From contig NZ_JAHXZR010000005.1 in NCBI RefSeq assembly GCF_019740315.1, positions 124,001-188,000 of the forward strand: a DNA stretch of 64,000 bases, in the 5' to 3' direction. This DNA comes from Oceanobacter mangrovi (lineage in GTDB: Bacteria; Pseudomonadota; Gammaproteobacteria; Pseudomonadales; Oceanobacteraceae). The translations under genes were made by a program, and so were the position numbers. The notes under the pieces were generated by a model. That model saw only the letters and a program-made list of their open reading frames with translations, ran no database searches and was not told where the DNA came from. Of the stretch, positions 28,658-37,666 are shown piece by piece. How positions within the stretch are numbered: position 1 is the first letter of the stretch; every line of letters starts with the position of its first letter.

Positions 28658-30307
28658 ATGACCAACCCCTGGGGCTCCGGCAAAAACAACGCGGGCAAAA
28701 ACAGCGCAAGCAAAGGCAAAAACAGCCATCCGAAACCTGCTGACCGCAGAGGTGGCAGCAACCGCCCGGCCGCCCGCAAACCATCGGACAACAGCCGTTT
28801 TGCTGACGAACAACCGGTTCGAGCCAGCCGCCCGAGCGCCAAACCGGCACGCAGGCCTGCCGCCCGACCAGCACCGGACCAGCAGCCAGCGGAATATCCG
28901 AAATACAACGCCCAGCCAGTCGTTGACCCCAGCGACAACCAGTTCTCCACACTGGCGCTGCCTGCCGCCCAGATTGATAACCTCAGCCAGCTCGGTTACA
29001 CCCGTCTGACCCGTATTCAGGAGCTGGCGTTGCCGCTGGCACTGGCTGGCAAGGATCTGCTGGGCCAGGCCAAAACCGGCTCCGGCAAAACCGCCAGCTT
29101 TGGTATTCCACTGCTGAACAAACTCAACAACCGCTTTTTTGGCGTCCAGGGGCTGGTACTCTGCCCGACTCGCGAACTGGCCACACAGGTCGCCAACGAG
29201 CTGCGCAAACTGGCGAAATACCAGCCCAACATCAAGATGGTGGTGCTCAGTGGCGGCGTCGCCATCGGCCCTCAAATCGGCTCACTGGAACACGGTGCCC
29301 ACGTGGTGATTGGCACCCCGGGGCGGATTCGTGACCACCTGCGCAAAGGTACACTGGTACTGGATCAGGTTGAAACCCTGGTGCTGGACGAAGCCGACCG
29401 CATGCTCGACATGGGGTTTGCCGACGACATCGACTTCATCATTGGCCACACTCCGGAACAGCGTCAGACGCTGTTGTTCTCGGCCACCTACCCGGACAAC
29501 ATCCAGCAGCTCAGCAAACGCTATCAGCAGCAGCCGGAATTTATTCGGGTGGAATCAGTACATACCGGCAACAGCATCGACCAGCGCTTTGTGATGTGCG
29601 ACAAATCCAACCGTTTGCAGGCCTTGCAACGGATTCTGGCACAGTTCGATTTCCAGCAGGCGGTGCTGTTCTGTAACACCCGTCAGGCAACCGAAGAAGT
29701 CGCCGACTACCTGGGTCAGTTCGGTTTTGACGCCCGCGCCCTGCACGGCGACATGGAACAAAAGGAACGTGATCAGGTGTTGAGCGTGTTCAAACAAGGC
29801 TCGATTCACTTCCTGGTTGCCACCGACGTTGCTGCCCGGGGTCTCGACGTTGACGACCTGCCGGCGGTCATCAACATTGAGCTGCCGCGCGACAACGAAG
29901 TCTACACCCACCGCATCGGCCGTACTGGCCGGGCTGGCAAGGAAGGCATCGCACTGAGCCTGCTGACCGACAAGGAAGACTACAAACGTCTTGCCATCGA
30001 AGAACAGCAACAGCGTGAAATCCCGCGCATGGCGCTGGAAGAACTCAGCAGTGCGACACCGGAAGCCGTCGAAACCGACTGGGTGACCATTTGCATCAGT
30101 GCGGGCCGCAAACAGAAAATCCGCCCCGGTGACGTCCTTGGCGCACTCACCGGTGAACACGGCATTGCCGGCTCTGAAGTCGGTAAAATCGACGTACTGG
30201 ATATGGTCAGCTATGTCGCCGTCAAACGCAGTGCCTACCGGGCAGCGATGGCGCATATCAAGGATGGCCGCATTAAAGGCAAACCGATTCGCGCCCGCCG
30301 GGCCTGA
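28658..30307 (+). CDS. dbpA: ATP-dependent RNA helicase DbpA with basic N-terminal extension
   Basis: A DEAD-box helicase of 549 residues. Core motifs: IQELALPLALAGKDLLGQAK with TGSGKT, PTRELA, TPGR, DEADRMLDMGF, SAT, VATDVAARGLD and HRIGRTGRAG. The C-terminal domain VTICISAGRKQKIRPGDVLG...GIAGSEVGKIDV is the RRM-like domain that targets E. coli DbpA to 23S rRNA helix 92, so a role in 50S ribosome assembly is expected. The first ~85 residues are a low-complexity extension rich in Lys, Arg, Asn and Pro that E. coli DbpA (457 residues) lacks. Confidence 0.9.
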   Translation: MTNPWGSGKNNAGKNSASKGKNSHPKPADRRGGSNRPAARKPSDNSRFADEQPVRASRPSAKPARRPAARPAPDQQPAEYPKYNAQPVVDPSDNQFSTLALPAAQIDNLSQLGYTRLTRIQELALPLALAGKDLLGQAKTGSGKTASFGIPLLNKLNNRFFGVQGLVLCPTRELATQVANELRKLAKYQPNIKMVVLSGGVAIGPQIGSLEHGAHVVIGTPGRIRDHLRKGTLVLDQVETLVLDEADRMLDMGFADDIDFIIGHTPEQRQTLLFSATYPDNIQQLSKRYQQQPEFIRVESVHTGNSIDQRFVMCDKSNRLQALQRILAQFDFQQAVLFCNTRQATEEVADYLGQFGFDARALHGDMEQKERDQVLSVFKQGSIHFLVATDVAARGLDVDDLPAVINIELPRDNEVYTHRIGRTGRAGKEGIALSLLTDKEDYKRLAIEEQQQREIPRMALEELSSATPEAVETDWVTICISAGRKQKIRPGDVLGALTGEHGIAGSEVGKIDVLDMVSYVAVKRSAYRAAMAHIKDGRIKGKPIRARRA

Positions 30308-30348
30308 TTCCAGCCTCGAACGAGTGCTTGTCTATCCGGCACAGCAAC

Positions 30349-30377
30349 CTGGCCAGTCACATTGGATGACTGGCCAG
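30349..30377. terminator. Hairpin between convergent dbpA and Sel1-repeat gene
   Basis: An 11-bp stem, CTGGCCAGTCA (30349-30359) with TGACTGGCCAG (30367-30377), and a 7-nt loop. It overlaps the stop codon of the minus-strand gene and lies about 40 nt after dbpA. No T tract, so it may be a boundary hairpin rather than a classic terminator. Confidence 0.45.
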
Positions 30378-30929
30378 ATACTCTCGGGCATCTTCCAGCC
30401 CTTCGTCCGCGGCCCGTTGTAACCAGTGCCGAGCCTCCGCTTCATTGACTGCAACACCGCGCCCCTCGAATAACGCCACACCATAATGAAAACGAGCCAA
30501 CGTGGCGTAACTGTCTGGTTCATCAACCATGGCACCACGTTTCATCAACTCAGTCGAACGCTGGAGATCCTGCGGCACACTGACACCCGCTTCATACATT
30601 TGTGCCAGCCAGATCATCGAATAGACATCATTCCAGCGCTTGATACAGTCGTTAAAAATCGCCATCGCCGCCTCATGATCGCCAGTCTTTTCGGCCGCAT
30701 AGCCGTACAGACATTTGAAACGCTTGTCAGACAACACATACGACTCATAACTGAGGTCACTGGTTTGCTGATCTTCATCAGCAGCCTTGTTTGCAGCGGC
30801 TGAACCGGATGCAGCAGCGGTACCAGCCCAACTCAGACAGGACAGCAGAATGATCACCACAGAATACTGTCTGAGGCGGCAAGCAGTGGCATAGGAAGGG
30901 ATAGGCATGGCAAACATAACGGCAAACAT
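30357..30929 (-). CDS. Sel1-repeat protein with signal sequence
   Basis: A 190-residue protein starting at the ATG at 30927-30929, which has GAGG 8 nt upstream. A hydrophobic segment (YSVVIILLSCLSWAGTAAA near residues 22-40) looks like a signal peptide. The rest forms TPR-like Sel1 repeats: YGYAAEKTGDHEAAMAIF, SMIWLAQMYEAGVSVPQDLQRSTELMKRGA and YGVALFEGRGVAVNEAEARHWLQRAADEG. Such proteins are protein-interaction scaffolds, often linked to envelope stress or signalling. It lies directly downstream of a two-component pair and behind a direct-repeat site, suggesting it is a target of that system. Confidence 0.78.
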   Translation of the reverse strand: MFAVMFAMPIPSYATACRLRQYSVVIILLSCLSWAGTAAASGSAAANKAADEDQQTSDLSYESYVLSDKRFKCLYGYAAEKTGDHEAAMAIFNDCIKRWNDVYSMIWLAQMYEAGVSVPQDLQRSTELMKRGAMVDEPDSYATLARFHYGVALFEGRGVAVNEAEARHWLQRAADEGLEDAREYLASHPM

Positions 30930-30987
30930 AGTCGGCACCTCGTCGGTGAGATCGAAATACCGACTGTATTGCGTTATTCAATGGCAA

Positions 30988-31009
30988 GTGTCAGATCTGT
31001 GTCAGATCG
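30988..31009 (-). promoter_or_regulatory. Tandem 11-bp direct repeat, candidate response-regulator operator
   Basis: GTGTCAGATCT (30988-30998) is followed immediately by GTGTCAGATCG (30999-31009), ten of eleven bases identical. Head-to-tail repeats with 11-bp pitch are the classic binding arrangement of OmpR/PhoB-family regulators. The site lies 59-80 nt upstream of the Sel1-repeat gene start and just beyond the end of an OmpR-family regulator gene. Confidence 0.55.
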
Positions 31010-31041
31010 TTTTTGACCAGTCCAGCCAGACGGCAGCCTGT

Positions 31042-31764
31042 TTACGCATTGGCCGGAACCGCTGGACAATAGCGATAACCGAGTCCTCGTACGCTTTCGA
31101 TCAGCGATTCAGAATGGTCGCTCTGCAACAAGGCCCGCAGCCCAACCATATACTGGTCCAGCGCCCGTGAATTGGGCAGGTGATCACGGCCCCAGCCATG
31201 GTTATACAGCTCATCCCGACTCACTACCTTGCCGCGTCGCTGATACAGCAACTGTAGCAGCCGTAGCTGTCGCAGTTGCAGTTGTGTCTGACAACCGTCC
31301 GGCCTGCTTAATATCATGGTTTGTGGATCAACCCTGACCGAACCCATCAGAAAGCCGTCAGTGACTGGATCACCGGCACTCTGTTGCCATGGCAAACGCC
31401 GTCGCATGGCAGCCAGCCGGGCCAGCAGTTCGTCGACATCAAAAGGTTTACAGAGATAATCGTCAGCCCCGGCTTTCAGACCGGCAACACGATCACGACT
31501 ACTGGCGCGGGCCGATAACATCAAAATCGGTAGCAGCGGCTGATAGCGCCGCAAGCGACGGCAGAGATCATCGCCACTGGCTCCCGGCAGGTTGCGGTCC
31601 AGTACACACAAATCCGGAACAAACCGTGGATTGTCCCCCTGCAACTCCTGCCCGGCGGCTTCCACTGAAGCAAAGCCACGGCAGTGATAACCTTCGTCAC
31701 CCAGCAACTGTAACAATCCCTCCCGCAGCCAGGGGTCATCTTCCACCAGCAGCAATTTATACAC
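31042..31764 (-). CDS. OmpR/PhoB-family response regulator
   Basis: A 240-residue regulator. The receiver domain has acidic residues Glu8-Asp9-Asp10, phosphoacceptor Asp56 (LCVLDRNLPG) and Lys106 (CKPFDVDELL). The winged-helix effector domain is marked by QLQLRQLRLLQLLYQRRGKVVSRDEL and SLIESVRGLGYRY. The start is a GTG inside the end of the sensor gene; the two overlap by 8 nt. Likely binds the direct repeat just downstream at 30988-31009. Confidence 0.9.
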   Translation of the reverse strand: MYKLLLVEDDPWLREGLLQLLGDEGYHCRGFASVEAAGQELQGDNPRFVPDLCVLDRNLPGASGDDLCRRLRRYQPLLPILMLSARASSRDRVAGLKAGADDYLCKPFDVDELLARLAAMRRRLPWQQSAGDPVTDGFLMGSVRVDPQTMILSRPDGCQTQLQLRQLRLLQLLYQRRGKVVSRDELYNHGWGRDHLPNSRALDQYMVGLRALLQSDHSESLIESVRGLGYRYCPAVPANA

Positions 31765-33259
31765 GCAGGAAGCCTGTTATCGGGGCGTCACAACGCCCAT
31801 CAAGAGGTAACGTCAGGCTGGCTGAAAACCCGCTTGCGTCCAGCTTGCACGCCCAGCCCCAACCCTGTTGCTGTGCCAGCCTGCGGGCAGAGCGCAATCC
31901 GGTGCCGTAATAACTGCCCACACGACAGGCCAGCCAGGACTGCAGCCACGGCGGCAAGTTATTCAGGAATTCCGTTGTCTGATCCGGCCTCTGCCCGGCA
32001 AGAGAGCCATCTGCAAAATCACATAGCAGCTGAATTTCCAGCGTTTGATCTTGCAGGGCCTGACAACTCACGGACACACGGCTGCCGGGGGCATGACGAG
32101 CACAATTGTCCAGCAGGTTATGAAGGATTCGGTTAAGCGATTCCGGCGGGTAAAACAAGCGGTCATCACCTTGTAAATCGCAATGAACGTCTACGCCAGC
32201 CTGCTGCAAACGGGGCCCGCAGCTTACCAGCATGGCTTTGATTTGTTGCTGCGGCGACAGCCATTGCGAGCCGTCAGTATTCGCACCAGTCTCAACACCA
32301 ATGTCAGCCAACCTGGCATTATCATCCGCCAAACCAGCATCCAGCTCCTCTACCAGTCGTTTCATCCGCTGGCTTTCCTTGTTGACCAGTTGCCAGTCAG
32401 ATTGAGAGTCCGCCTGACGCCGGCAGGCCAGACTGCTATACAAAAGCAAATTAGCCAGCGATAAGCGCAGATCATGCATCAGCTCGCGCCGCCAACAGGA
32501 CTTTTGCTCCTGCTCCAGAACGGTTTGAGTCGCACGATCACACCTGCATTTGCACAAGGCAACCGACAGCCAGCTGAAGCAGCCGAACAGCAGCGCAGCC
32601 GCTATCCCCCGGGCAAACCAGTGCCAGGACATCGCCTCATCGATGGGCTTCGCAGCCTGATGACCAGCATCGATTGCCACGCAGAGGGTATTACGCACCC
32701 CTGCCACACCTTGCTGCCAGCAGGAAATATCAGCCAGTCCGGTACTGAGAAAAATTGGCAGTGACATCACTGGCGACGAACGACCATTCTGTTCTTGTAA
32801 CTGCCCAACCAACACCTTCATCGCTGGCAAGGCTTCGGTCAGCAAGGTCGACTCGGCGAAGGTCTGCATGGAGGACTGATCGGGAAACACACGCTGGCCA
32901 TCCTGCCAGCGCGCGATCAGATAGAGATGCGGAGCCTCGTACACCAGTGAACGCATTTCATAGCCTGCAGCGCTGTCACTCAAGTCCAGCCAGCCATTGA
33001 TCTGGCTCTGCAAATCGGTGAAATAATGTTCAGAGATGGAAGTGTCCGCCGCGACTCTGGATTGCTGCACCAGGCGAAATATATCGGCATCCTGCTGACT
33101 GACATTCAGACGGTCGCCCGCCGTTGAGATCCAGTCCTGCTCCGGAAACTTGCTTGCCAACAGCGTCGTCAGCAAACACAGACCAGCCAACAGCAGCCAG
33201 GCCGGTTGCAACCGGTTACTGCGCAACAGCGCAATGACGCCGAGATGGTCGTTATTCAT
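31757..33259 (-). CDS. Membrane sensor histidine kinase, atypical catalytic domain
   Basis: A protein of about 500 residues. TM segments lie near residues 20-40 (LLLAGLCLLTTLLASKF) and 215-240 (WFARGIAAALLFGCFSWLSVALC), flanking a periplasmic sensor domain. The H-box is CWRRELMHDLRLSLANLL, with His followed by DLR rather than the usual ELRTP. The N-box LHNLLDNCARHAPGS is good. The G1 box, usually DxGxG, reads CDFADGSL and is poorly conserved. A glycine region GTGLRSARRLAQQ remains. It could be a weak or phosphatase-biased kinase. AGGAG lies 8 nt before the ATG at 33259. Overlaps the regulator gene. Confidence 0.82.
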   Translation of the reverse strand: MNNDHLGVIALLRSNRLQPAWLLLAGLCLLTTLLASKFPEQDWISTAGDRLNVSQQDADIFRLVQQSRVAADTSISEHYFTDLQSQINGWLDLSDSAAGYEMRSLVYEAPHLYLIARWQDGQRVFPDQSSMQTFAESTLLTEALPAMKVLVGQLQEQNGRSSPVMSLPIFLSTGLADISCWQQGVAGVRNTLCVAIDAGHQAAKPIDEAMSWHWFARGIAAALLFGCFSWLSVALCKCRCDRATQTVLEQEQKSCWRRELMHDLRLSLANLLLYSSLACRRQADSQSDWQLVNKESQRMKRLVEELDAGLADDNARLADIGVETGANTDGSQWLSPQQQIKAMLVSCGPRLQQAGVDVHCDLQGDDRLFYPPESLNRILHNLLDNCARHAPGSRVSVSCQALQDQTLEIQLLCDFADGSLAGQRPDQTTEFLNNLPPWLQSWLACRVGSYYGTGLRSARRLAQQQGWGWACKLDASGFSASLTLPLDGRCDAPITGFLRV

Positions 33260-33446
33260 GGCCGACGCTCCTGAAAGCAATCAGCCAAGACTAGAAACAA
33301 CCAGCGCCAGACACCATGCTGCATCAGCACAGAAGCAGGCCTTCCAAAGTAGTAACACCCGGATAAGAGCATCGTTAGCCTATCCGGCGCAGGCTCCTCA
33401 CAGACTGCGCTTGGCGCCAGTGAGTGCGACAGGCGCGACAATCGCA

Positions 33447-34382
33447 TCACTCCTGCCCTGCAGGACTAATGATGCCCTCATCCCAGAATGGCACCGGATC
33501 AAAATAATCGACGATGAAGTCGATAAAGGTCCGTACTTTCGGCAACAGAAACTTGCGATTGGGATAAACGATATAGGCTTTCATTTCATCGGTTTGCCAG
33601 TCTGCAAACAGCCGCACCAGGCGTCCACTGCGCAGGTGTTCATGCACCAGAAATGTTGGCTGGTAAATAATTCCCAGACCATCAACTGCGGCATTGCAGA
33701 GAATATTGCCGTTGTTGGCAAAAAAATTCCCCTGCAGTTTGATGCCCAGGGATTCGCCGTTACGTTTGAACGTCCATTCCTTGTCGATTTCAGAATCTGC
33801 AAAATTGAGACTGTTATGACTCGCCAGTTCGCTCGGATGGGTCGGCGTACCATGACGTTGCAAATATTCCGGTGCCGCACACACCACCATACGAATGGTG
33901 GTAAAGGGTCGGGCAATCAACCCGGGCGGCAGCGAGTCGGCAACCCGCAAGGCAAGGTCGTAGCCCTCATCAACCAGATCCACCATGCGCTCACACAGGA
34001 AACTACGGATTTTCACCTCCGGATTTTGTTTCAGATAAGCGCTCATCACCTCCCCCAACAGGCTGCCACCAAAGGCCTGGGAACTGGTGATTCGCAACGT
34101 GCCACGGGGCGCGGCCACATCACTGGCGGCCATGTTTTCAGTCTCGGAAACCAGCGCCAGTATTTGCACCGCCTTCTCGTAATACGCGATTCCTGCCTCT
34201 GTTAACGACAGATGACGGGTGGTCCGGTTGATCAGCCGTACACCCAGATGTTCTTCCACCTGGCCGACGTAACGTGACGCCATACCCCGTGACATATCCA
34301 GCTTGTCTGCCGCTTTGGCAAAGCTTTTCAGCTCCACGACTTTGGCGAAGACCTGCATTCCCATCAATACATTAAAGGCCAT
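33447..34382 (-). CDS. LysR-family transcriptional regulator
   Basis: A 311-residue regulator with an N-terminal winged helix (FAKVVELKSFAKAADKLDMSRGMASRYVGQVEEHLGVRLINRTTRHLSLTEAG, residues ~12-64) and a periplasmic-binding-like effector domain. It resembles the CrgA/DsdC-like LysR branch that regulates nearby oxidoreductase genes. Divergent from the SDR gene at 34510, with a perfect inverted repeat at 34398-34414 between them, the usual LysR arrangement. Inducer is unknown. Confidence 0.9.
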   Translation of the reverse strand: MAFNVLMGMQVFAKVVELKSFAKAADKLDMSRGMASRYVGQVEEHLGVRLINRTTRHLSLTEAGIAYYEKAVQILALVSETENMAASDVAAPRGTLRITSSQAFGGSLLGEVMSAYLKQNPEVKIRSFLCERMVDLVDEGYDLALRVADSLPPGLIARPFTTIRMVVCAAPEYLQRHGTPTHPSELASHNSLNFADSEIDKEWTFKRNGESLGIKLQGNFFANNGNILCNAAVDGLGIIYQPTFLVHEHLRSGRLVRLFADWQTDEMKAYIVYPNRKFLLPKVRTFIDFIVDYFDPVPFWDEGIISPAGQE

Positions 34383-34397
34383 AACAGTTCGATATTA

Positions 34398-34414
34398 GTA
34401 AACAATTTGTTTAC
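34398..34414. promoter_or_regulatory. Inverted repeat in the LysR/SDR divergent promoter region
   Basis: GTAAACAATTTGTTTAC, 8-bp arms around a single central base, contains a T-N11-A core of the type LysR regulators bind. It lies 16-32 bases upstream of the lysR start and about 100 bases upstream of the SDR start. Confidence 0.55.
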
Positions 34415-34509
34415 ATCCTTGGCGTTTATCTTCTTTTTTGCAATAGATTAAATAGCCCCATGCGTTGCAACAAGGCAGCGCCCTGGAAACCGCACGGAGG
34501 TTACACATC

Positions 34510-35274
34510 ATGACAGCACAGCTTCTGGACTATACCGGCAAGGTGGTTCTGGTTACGGGTGGCAGCACCGGCATTGGTCGCGCTACCGCGCTTGCATTCG
34601 CCAGACAAGGAGCGAAGGTAGCGATCGGCGACATCAGCGACGCCGCTCTGCAAACCGTTGAAGAAATCCGGGAATTCGGTGGCGAAGCCATTTTTATCAA
34701 GACCGATGTATCCAGCGCCGCTTCGGTCGAGGCGATGGTAGAAACCACCGTGGCAACCTTCGGCCGACTGGATTGTGCCTTTAACAACTCCGGCATTTTG
34801 CCACCGACGGTTGCACTGGCCGAAATTGAAGAGCACGACTTTGATCGCGTACTGGGAGTGGACCTGAAAGGCGTCTTCCTGTGCATGAAATATGAAATCC
34901 AGCAGATGCTGAAAAGCGGTGGCGGAGCCATCGTCAATACCGCTTCTGTGGCTGGTGTAGTAGCCGATCCCGGCATGGCCGCCTACGTCGCCGCCAAACA
35001 CGGCGTCGTCGGCATTACCCGCGCAGCGGCGCTCGATTACGCCACCCAGGGCATTCGTGTTAATGCTGTGGCACCAGGGATTGTACGCACCCCCATGATT
35101 GAACGCTGGCTCGACGATGAAGAATTCCGCGCCAACCTGTTCGCCAACAGCCCGATGCGGCGGGCCTCTGAGCCCGAGGAAATCGCGGGCACTGTACTGT
35201 TCCTGTGTTCACCACTGGCCAGTTTTACCACGGGTCAGGTACACATTGCCGATGGTGGCCAGACAGCACACTGA
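34510..35274 (+). CDS. Short-chain dehydrogenase/reductase (glucose/alcohol type)
   Basis: A 254-residue classical SDR. It has VLVTGGSTGIGRATA (cofactor-binding TGxxxGxG, residues ~12-26), NNSGI, VNTASVAG (Ser) and YVAAKHG (Tyr-x-x-x-Lys). DI after the second strand suggests NAD(H) preference. It ends with TGQVHIADGGQTA. The ATG at 34510 is preceded by GGAGG at good distance. First gene of a small plus-strand group with an MBL hydrolase and a quinone-oxidoreductase-like gene, divergent from a LysR regulator. Substrate is unknown. Confidence 0.9.
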   Translation: MTAQLLDYTGKVVLVTGGSTGIGRATALAFARQGAKVAIGDISDAALQTVEEIREFGGEAIFIKTDVSSAASVEAMVETTVATFGRLDCAFNNSGILPPTVALAEIEEHDFDRVLGVDLKGVFLCMKYEIQQMLKSGGGAIVNTASVAGVVADPGMAAYVAAKHGVVGITRAAALDYATQGIRVNAVAPGIVRTPMIERWLDDEEFRANLFANSPMRRASEPEEIAGTVLFLCSPLASFTTGQVHIADGGQTAH

Positions 35275-35471
35275 TCCGCACTGCTCTCAACGGCCCACGA
35301 CGACACACTCAATAACGTATTGATCGCCTGAGCAGCGGCTTTGGCGATTCCCCTGAGCGACAGGGCGCTCCCGCTCAGCGCCCACCCGAATATACCTGTA
35401 ACTGCGTCTGGCTATCGATATCGCCGGACTGGTTCACCGCGGCCAAACGCCGCAAATAAAGAGGAATAATT

Positions 35472-36596
35472 ATGTCTGATTCACATCAACATCAGGGCCA
35501 CGGCCACCATGCTGGCGAAGGCCACAAGGATGGTATTTGCGACTGTATTCCTTCGTGGTACGTCGACCATCTCGGCCAGGCTGGTATGCCCTATGTCAAA
35601 ATTGAAGATTATGCGGTACCACCGGAAGAGTCTCATGGCTCATTGTTCCTGCCCGACCGGCTGGCAAAAGGCTACCACGTAGAAGAACTGCGCGGTGGTG
35701 TGTACTGGGTATCGGCTGGCTGGTATGACTGTATGTTCGTCAGCACAGGGAACGGCGTGATTGTCGTTGATGCTCCACCATCACTGGGCGAACGTCTGCT
35801 CGATGCAATTGCCGAAGTCACTGATGAGCCGGTCACCCACATGATCTACAGCCACTGGCATGCTGACCATATTGGCGCGGCATCCATGTTCGGTCCTGAC
35901 ATCATCCGGGTAGCGCATGAAAAAACCCGTGAATTGTTGCAACGCTTCCCGGACCCGGACCGTCCTGTACCAACGGTAACCTTCTCCAAAGACATGACGC
36001 TGGAAGTTAACGGCTTCAAGCTGGAACTGTCCTACAAGGGTCAAAACCACAGTGAAGGCAATATCTTTATCTACGCCCCGGAACAGAAAGTGCTGGTCGC
36101 CATCGATATTCTTGCGCCGGGCTGGGTGGCCTTCAAAGACTGCGACTCTTCCGAAAATATCAGCGGCTGGATCGAAGCCCATGACCAGATTCTGGAATAT
36201 GACTTCGATTTTATTATCTGTGGCCACGTATCCCGTTATGGCACCCGAGAAGACGTACTGACCGCGAAGGAATATACCGACGACATTATCCGCTTCTCCT
36301 ACGAAGCACTGCACACTGTCGAGCTGGAACACTTCGTCAAGGACATGGGTGAAGGTCCATACCGCGCCGCCTTCCGGGCAGCAGAAGAGAACTTCTTCGC
36401 TGCACTGACCAACTACGTCACCCAAAAAATGCTGGAAGTGAAAACCTCCAACGGCCAGCTGTGGCAGGAGCGTCTCAATGGTGCCGACGTTATGACCAAA
36501 AATAATGCCTACACCATGCTGCAGAAAATCCGGCTGGAGAAATCCCACAACGGTTATATGAAACGCGACGGCGCACCGGAAGGTTTCTTCCTCTGA
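35472..36596 (+). CDS. Metallo-beta-lactamase-fold hydrolase with His-rich N terminus
   Basis: A 374-residue MBL-fold protein. The metal-binding motif IYSHWHADHIG (HxHxDH) lies near residues 125-135, further ligands in GQNHSEGN (His) and LVAIDILAPG (Asp), and FIICGHVSR supplies the last His. The N terminus has HQHQGHGHHAGEGH, which could store or hand over zinc. A ~150-residue C-terminal helical region follows the lactamase core. Families with this layout include lactonases and other hydrolases; the substrate is not evident. Strong ribosome site (AAAGAGGAATAATT before ATG). Lies within the LysR-controlled group. Confidence 0.82.
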   Translation: MSDSHQHQGHGHHAGEGHKDGICDCIPSWYVDHLGQAGMPYVKIEDYAVPPEESHGSLFLPDRLAKGYHVEELRGGVYWVSAGWYDCMFVSTGNGVIVVDAPPSLGERLLDAIAEVTDEPVTHMIYSHWHADHIGAASMFGPDIIRVAHEKTRELLQRFPDPDRPVPTVTFSKDMTLEVNGFKLELSYKGQNHSEGNIFIYAPEQKVLVAIDILAPGWVAFKDCDSSENISGWIEAHDQILEYDFDFIICGHVSRYGTREDVLTAKEYTDDIIRFSYEALHTVELEHFVKDMGEGPYRAAFRAAEENFFAALTNYVTQKMLEVKTSNGQLWQERLNGADVMTKNNAYTMLQKIRLEKSHNGYMKRDGAPEGFFL

Positions 36597-36683
36597 GCCA
36601 AAGCACTGCCCTAACGCTGCCGGAGGCGCAACCAGGCCGTTCGCTGATTGCCGCTACGGCAGCTCCTGATCAGGAGATTTGCT

Positions 36684-37631
36684 ATGAAAACCCTGCGTTT
36701 CAGTGAATACGGCCAGGCCGACGTCCTGCACATCGAAGAGACCGCAAAGCCCGTTCCGGCAACGGGAGAAGTACTGATTAAAATCGCCGCAGCTGCCATC
36801 AACCCCAGTGATGTCAAAAACGTCGCCGGACTGTTTTCAGCCAGGCTGCCAATGACACCGGGGCGTGATTTTGCCGGCACGGTAGAATCCGCAGGCCCCT
36901 GGTATGGCAAGCAGGTATGGGGCAGCGGAGCCGGTTTTGGCATCAGCAGCGATGGAGCCCAGCGTGAATACATCACCATGCCCGCCAGCTGGCTGTCTGA
37001 AAAACCGGCCAAACTGACCATGGCCGAAGCCGCAACGGTTGGCGTTCCCTACGTCACCGCCTGGGCAACCCTGATGCTGGCTGGCCAGTTACAAGCCGAT
37101 GAGACCCTGCTGGTCAACGGTTGTACTGGCGCGGTTGGCCGCGCGGCAATACAGCTGGCCCACTGGAAAGGCGCCCGGGTGATTGGTATCGGTCGCAGCG
37201 ACCAGCCCTGTGCGGCAGATGTCTACATCAACGCCCGTGAGCAGGATGTCGTCGCCGGTGTCAAAGCGGCAACCGATGGCCTTGGAGCAGACATCGCACT
37301 CGACGCCGTCGGCGGCAACAGCTTTGAAACCGTGCTGAAATGTTTACGTCGCGGTGGTCGCCAGCTTGCCATTACCAGCACCGGCACCGCGCAGGTCAGC
37401 TTTAACCTGCTGGATTTCTACCATCAGCAACTGCAGCTGATTGGTGTGGATACCATGAAACTCACGGGGACAGACATCGCCGCCATTCTTGATGAACTGC
37501 GCTACGGCTTCGACAGTGGTGCCCTGCAACCACAAAGCCATCACAGCTGGAACCTGGCAAATGCACAGCAAGCCTATGCAACCGTCAGCTCCGGAAAAAA
37601 CCGTCAGAAGCAGATCCTGCTGTGCCAATAA
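36684..37631 (+). CDS. Quinone-oxidoreductase-like (zeta-crystallin/MDR) dehydrogenase
   Basis: A 315-residue medium-chain reductase lacking zinc ligands. It has INPSDVKNVAGLF near residue 35, PGRDFAGTVESAG, and the nucleotide fold LLVNGCTGAVGRAAIQLAH (GxGxxG-like) near residue 142. ALDAVGGNSFE and FYHQQLQLIGVDTMK follow. Typically NADPH-dependent reduction of quinones or enones. GGAG precedes the ATG at 36684; an earlier in-frame start lacks one. Last gene of the LysR-divergent set, 87 nt after the hydrolase. Confidence 0.85.
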   Translation: MKTLRFSEYGQADVLHIEETAKPVPATGEVLIKIAAAAINPSDVKNVAGLFSARLPMTPGRDFAGTVESAGPWYGKQVWGSGAGFGISSDGAQREYITMPASWLSEKPAKLTMAEAATVGVPYVTAWATLMLAGQLQADETLLVNGCTGAVGRAAIQLAHWKGARVIGIGRSDQPCAADVYINAREQDVVAGVKAATDGLGADIALDAVGGNSFETVLKCLRRGGRQLAITSTGTAQVSFNLLDFYHQQLQLIGVDTMKLTGTDIAAILDELRYGFDSGALQPQSHHSWNLANAQQAYATVSSGKNRQKQILLCQ

Positions 37632-37666
37632 CGGCCTGGCATCACCACCAGCAATCCACAGAACAA

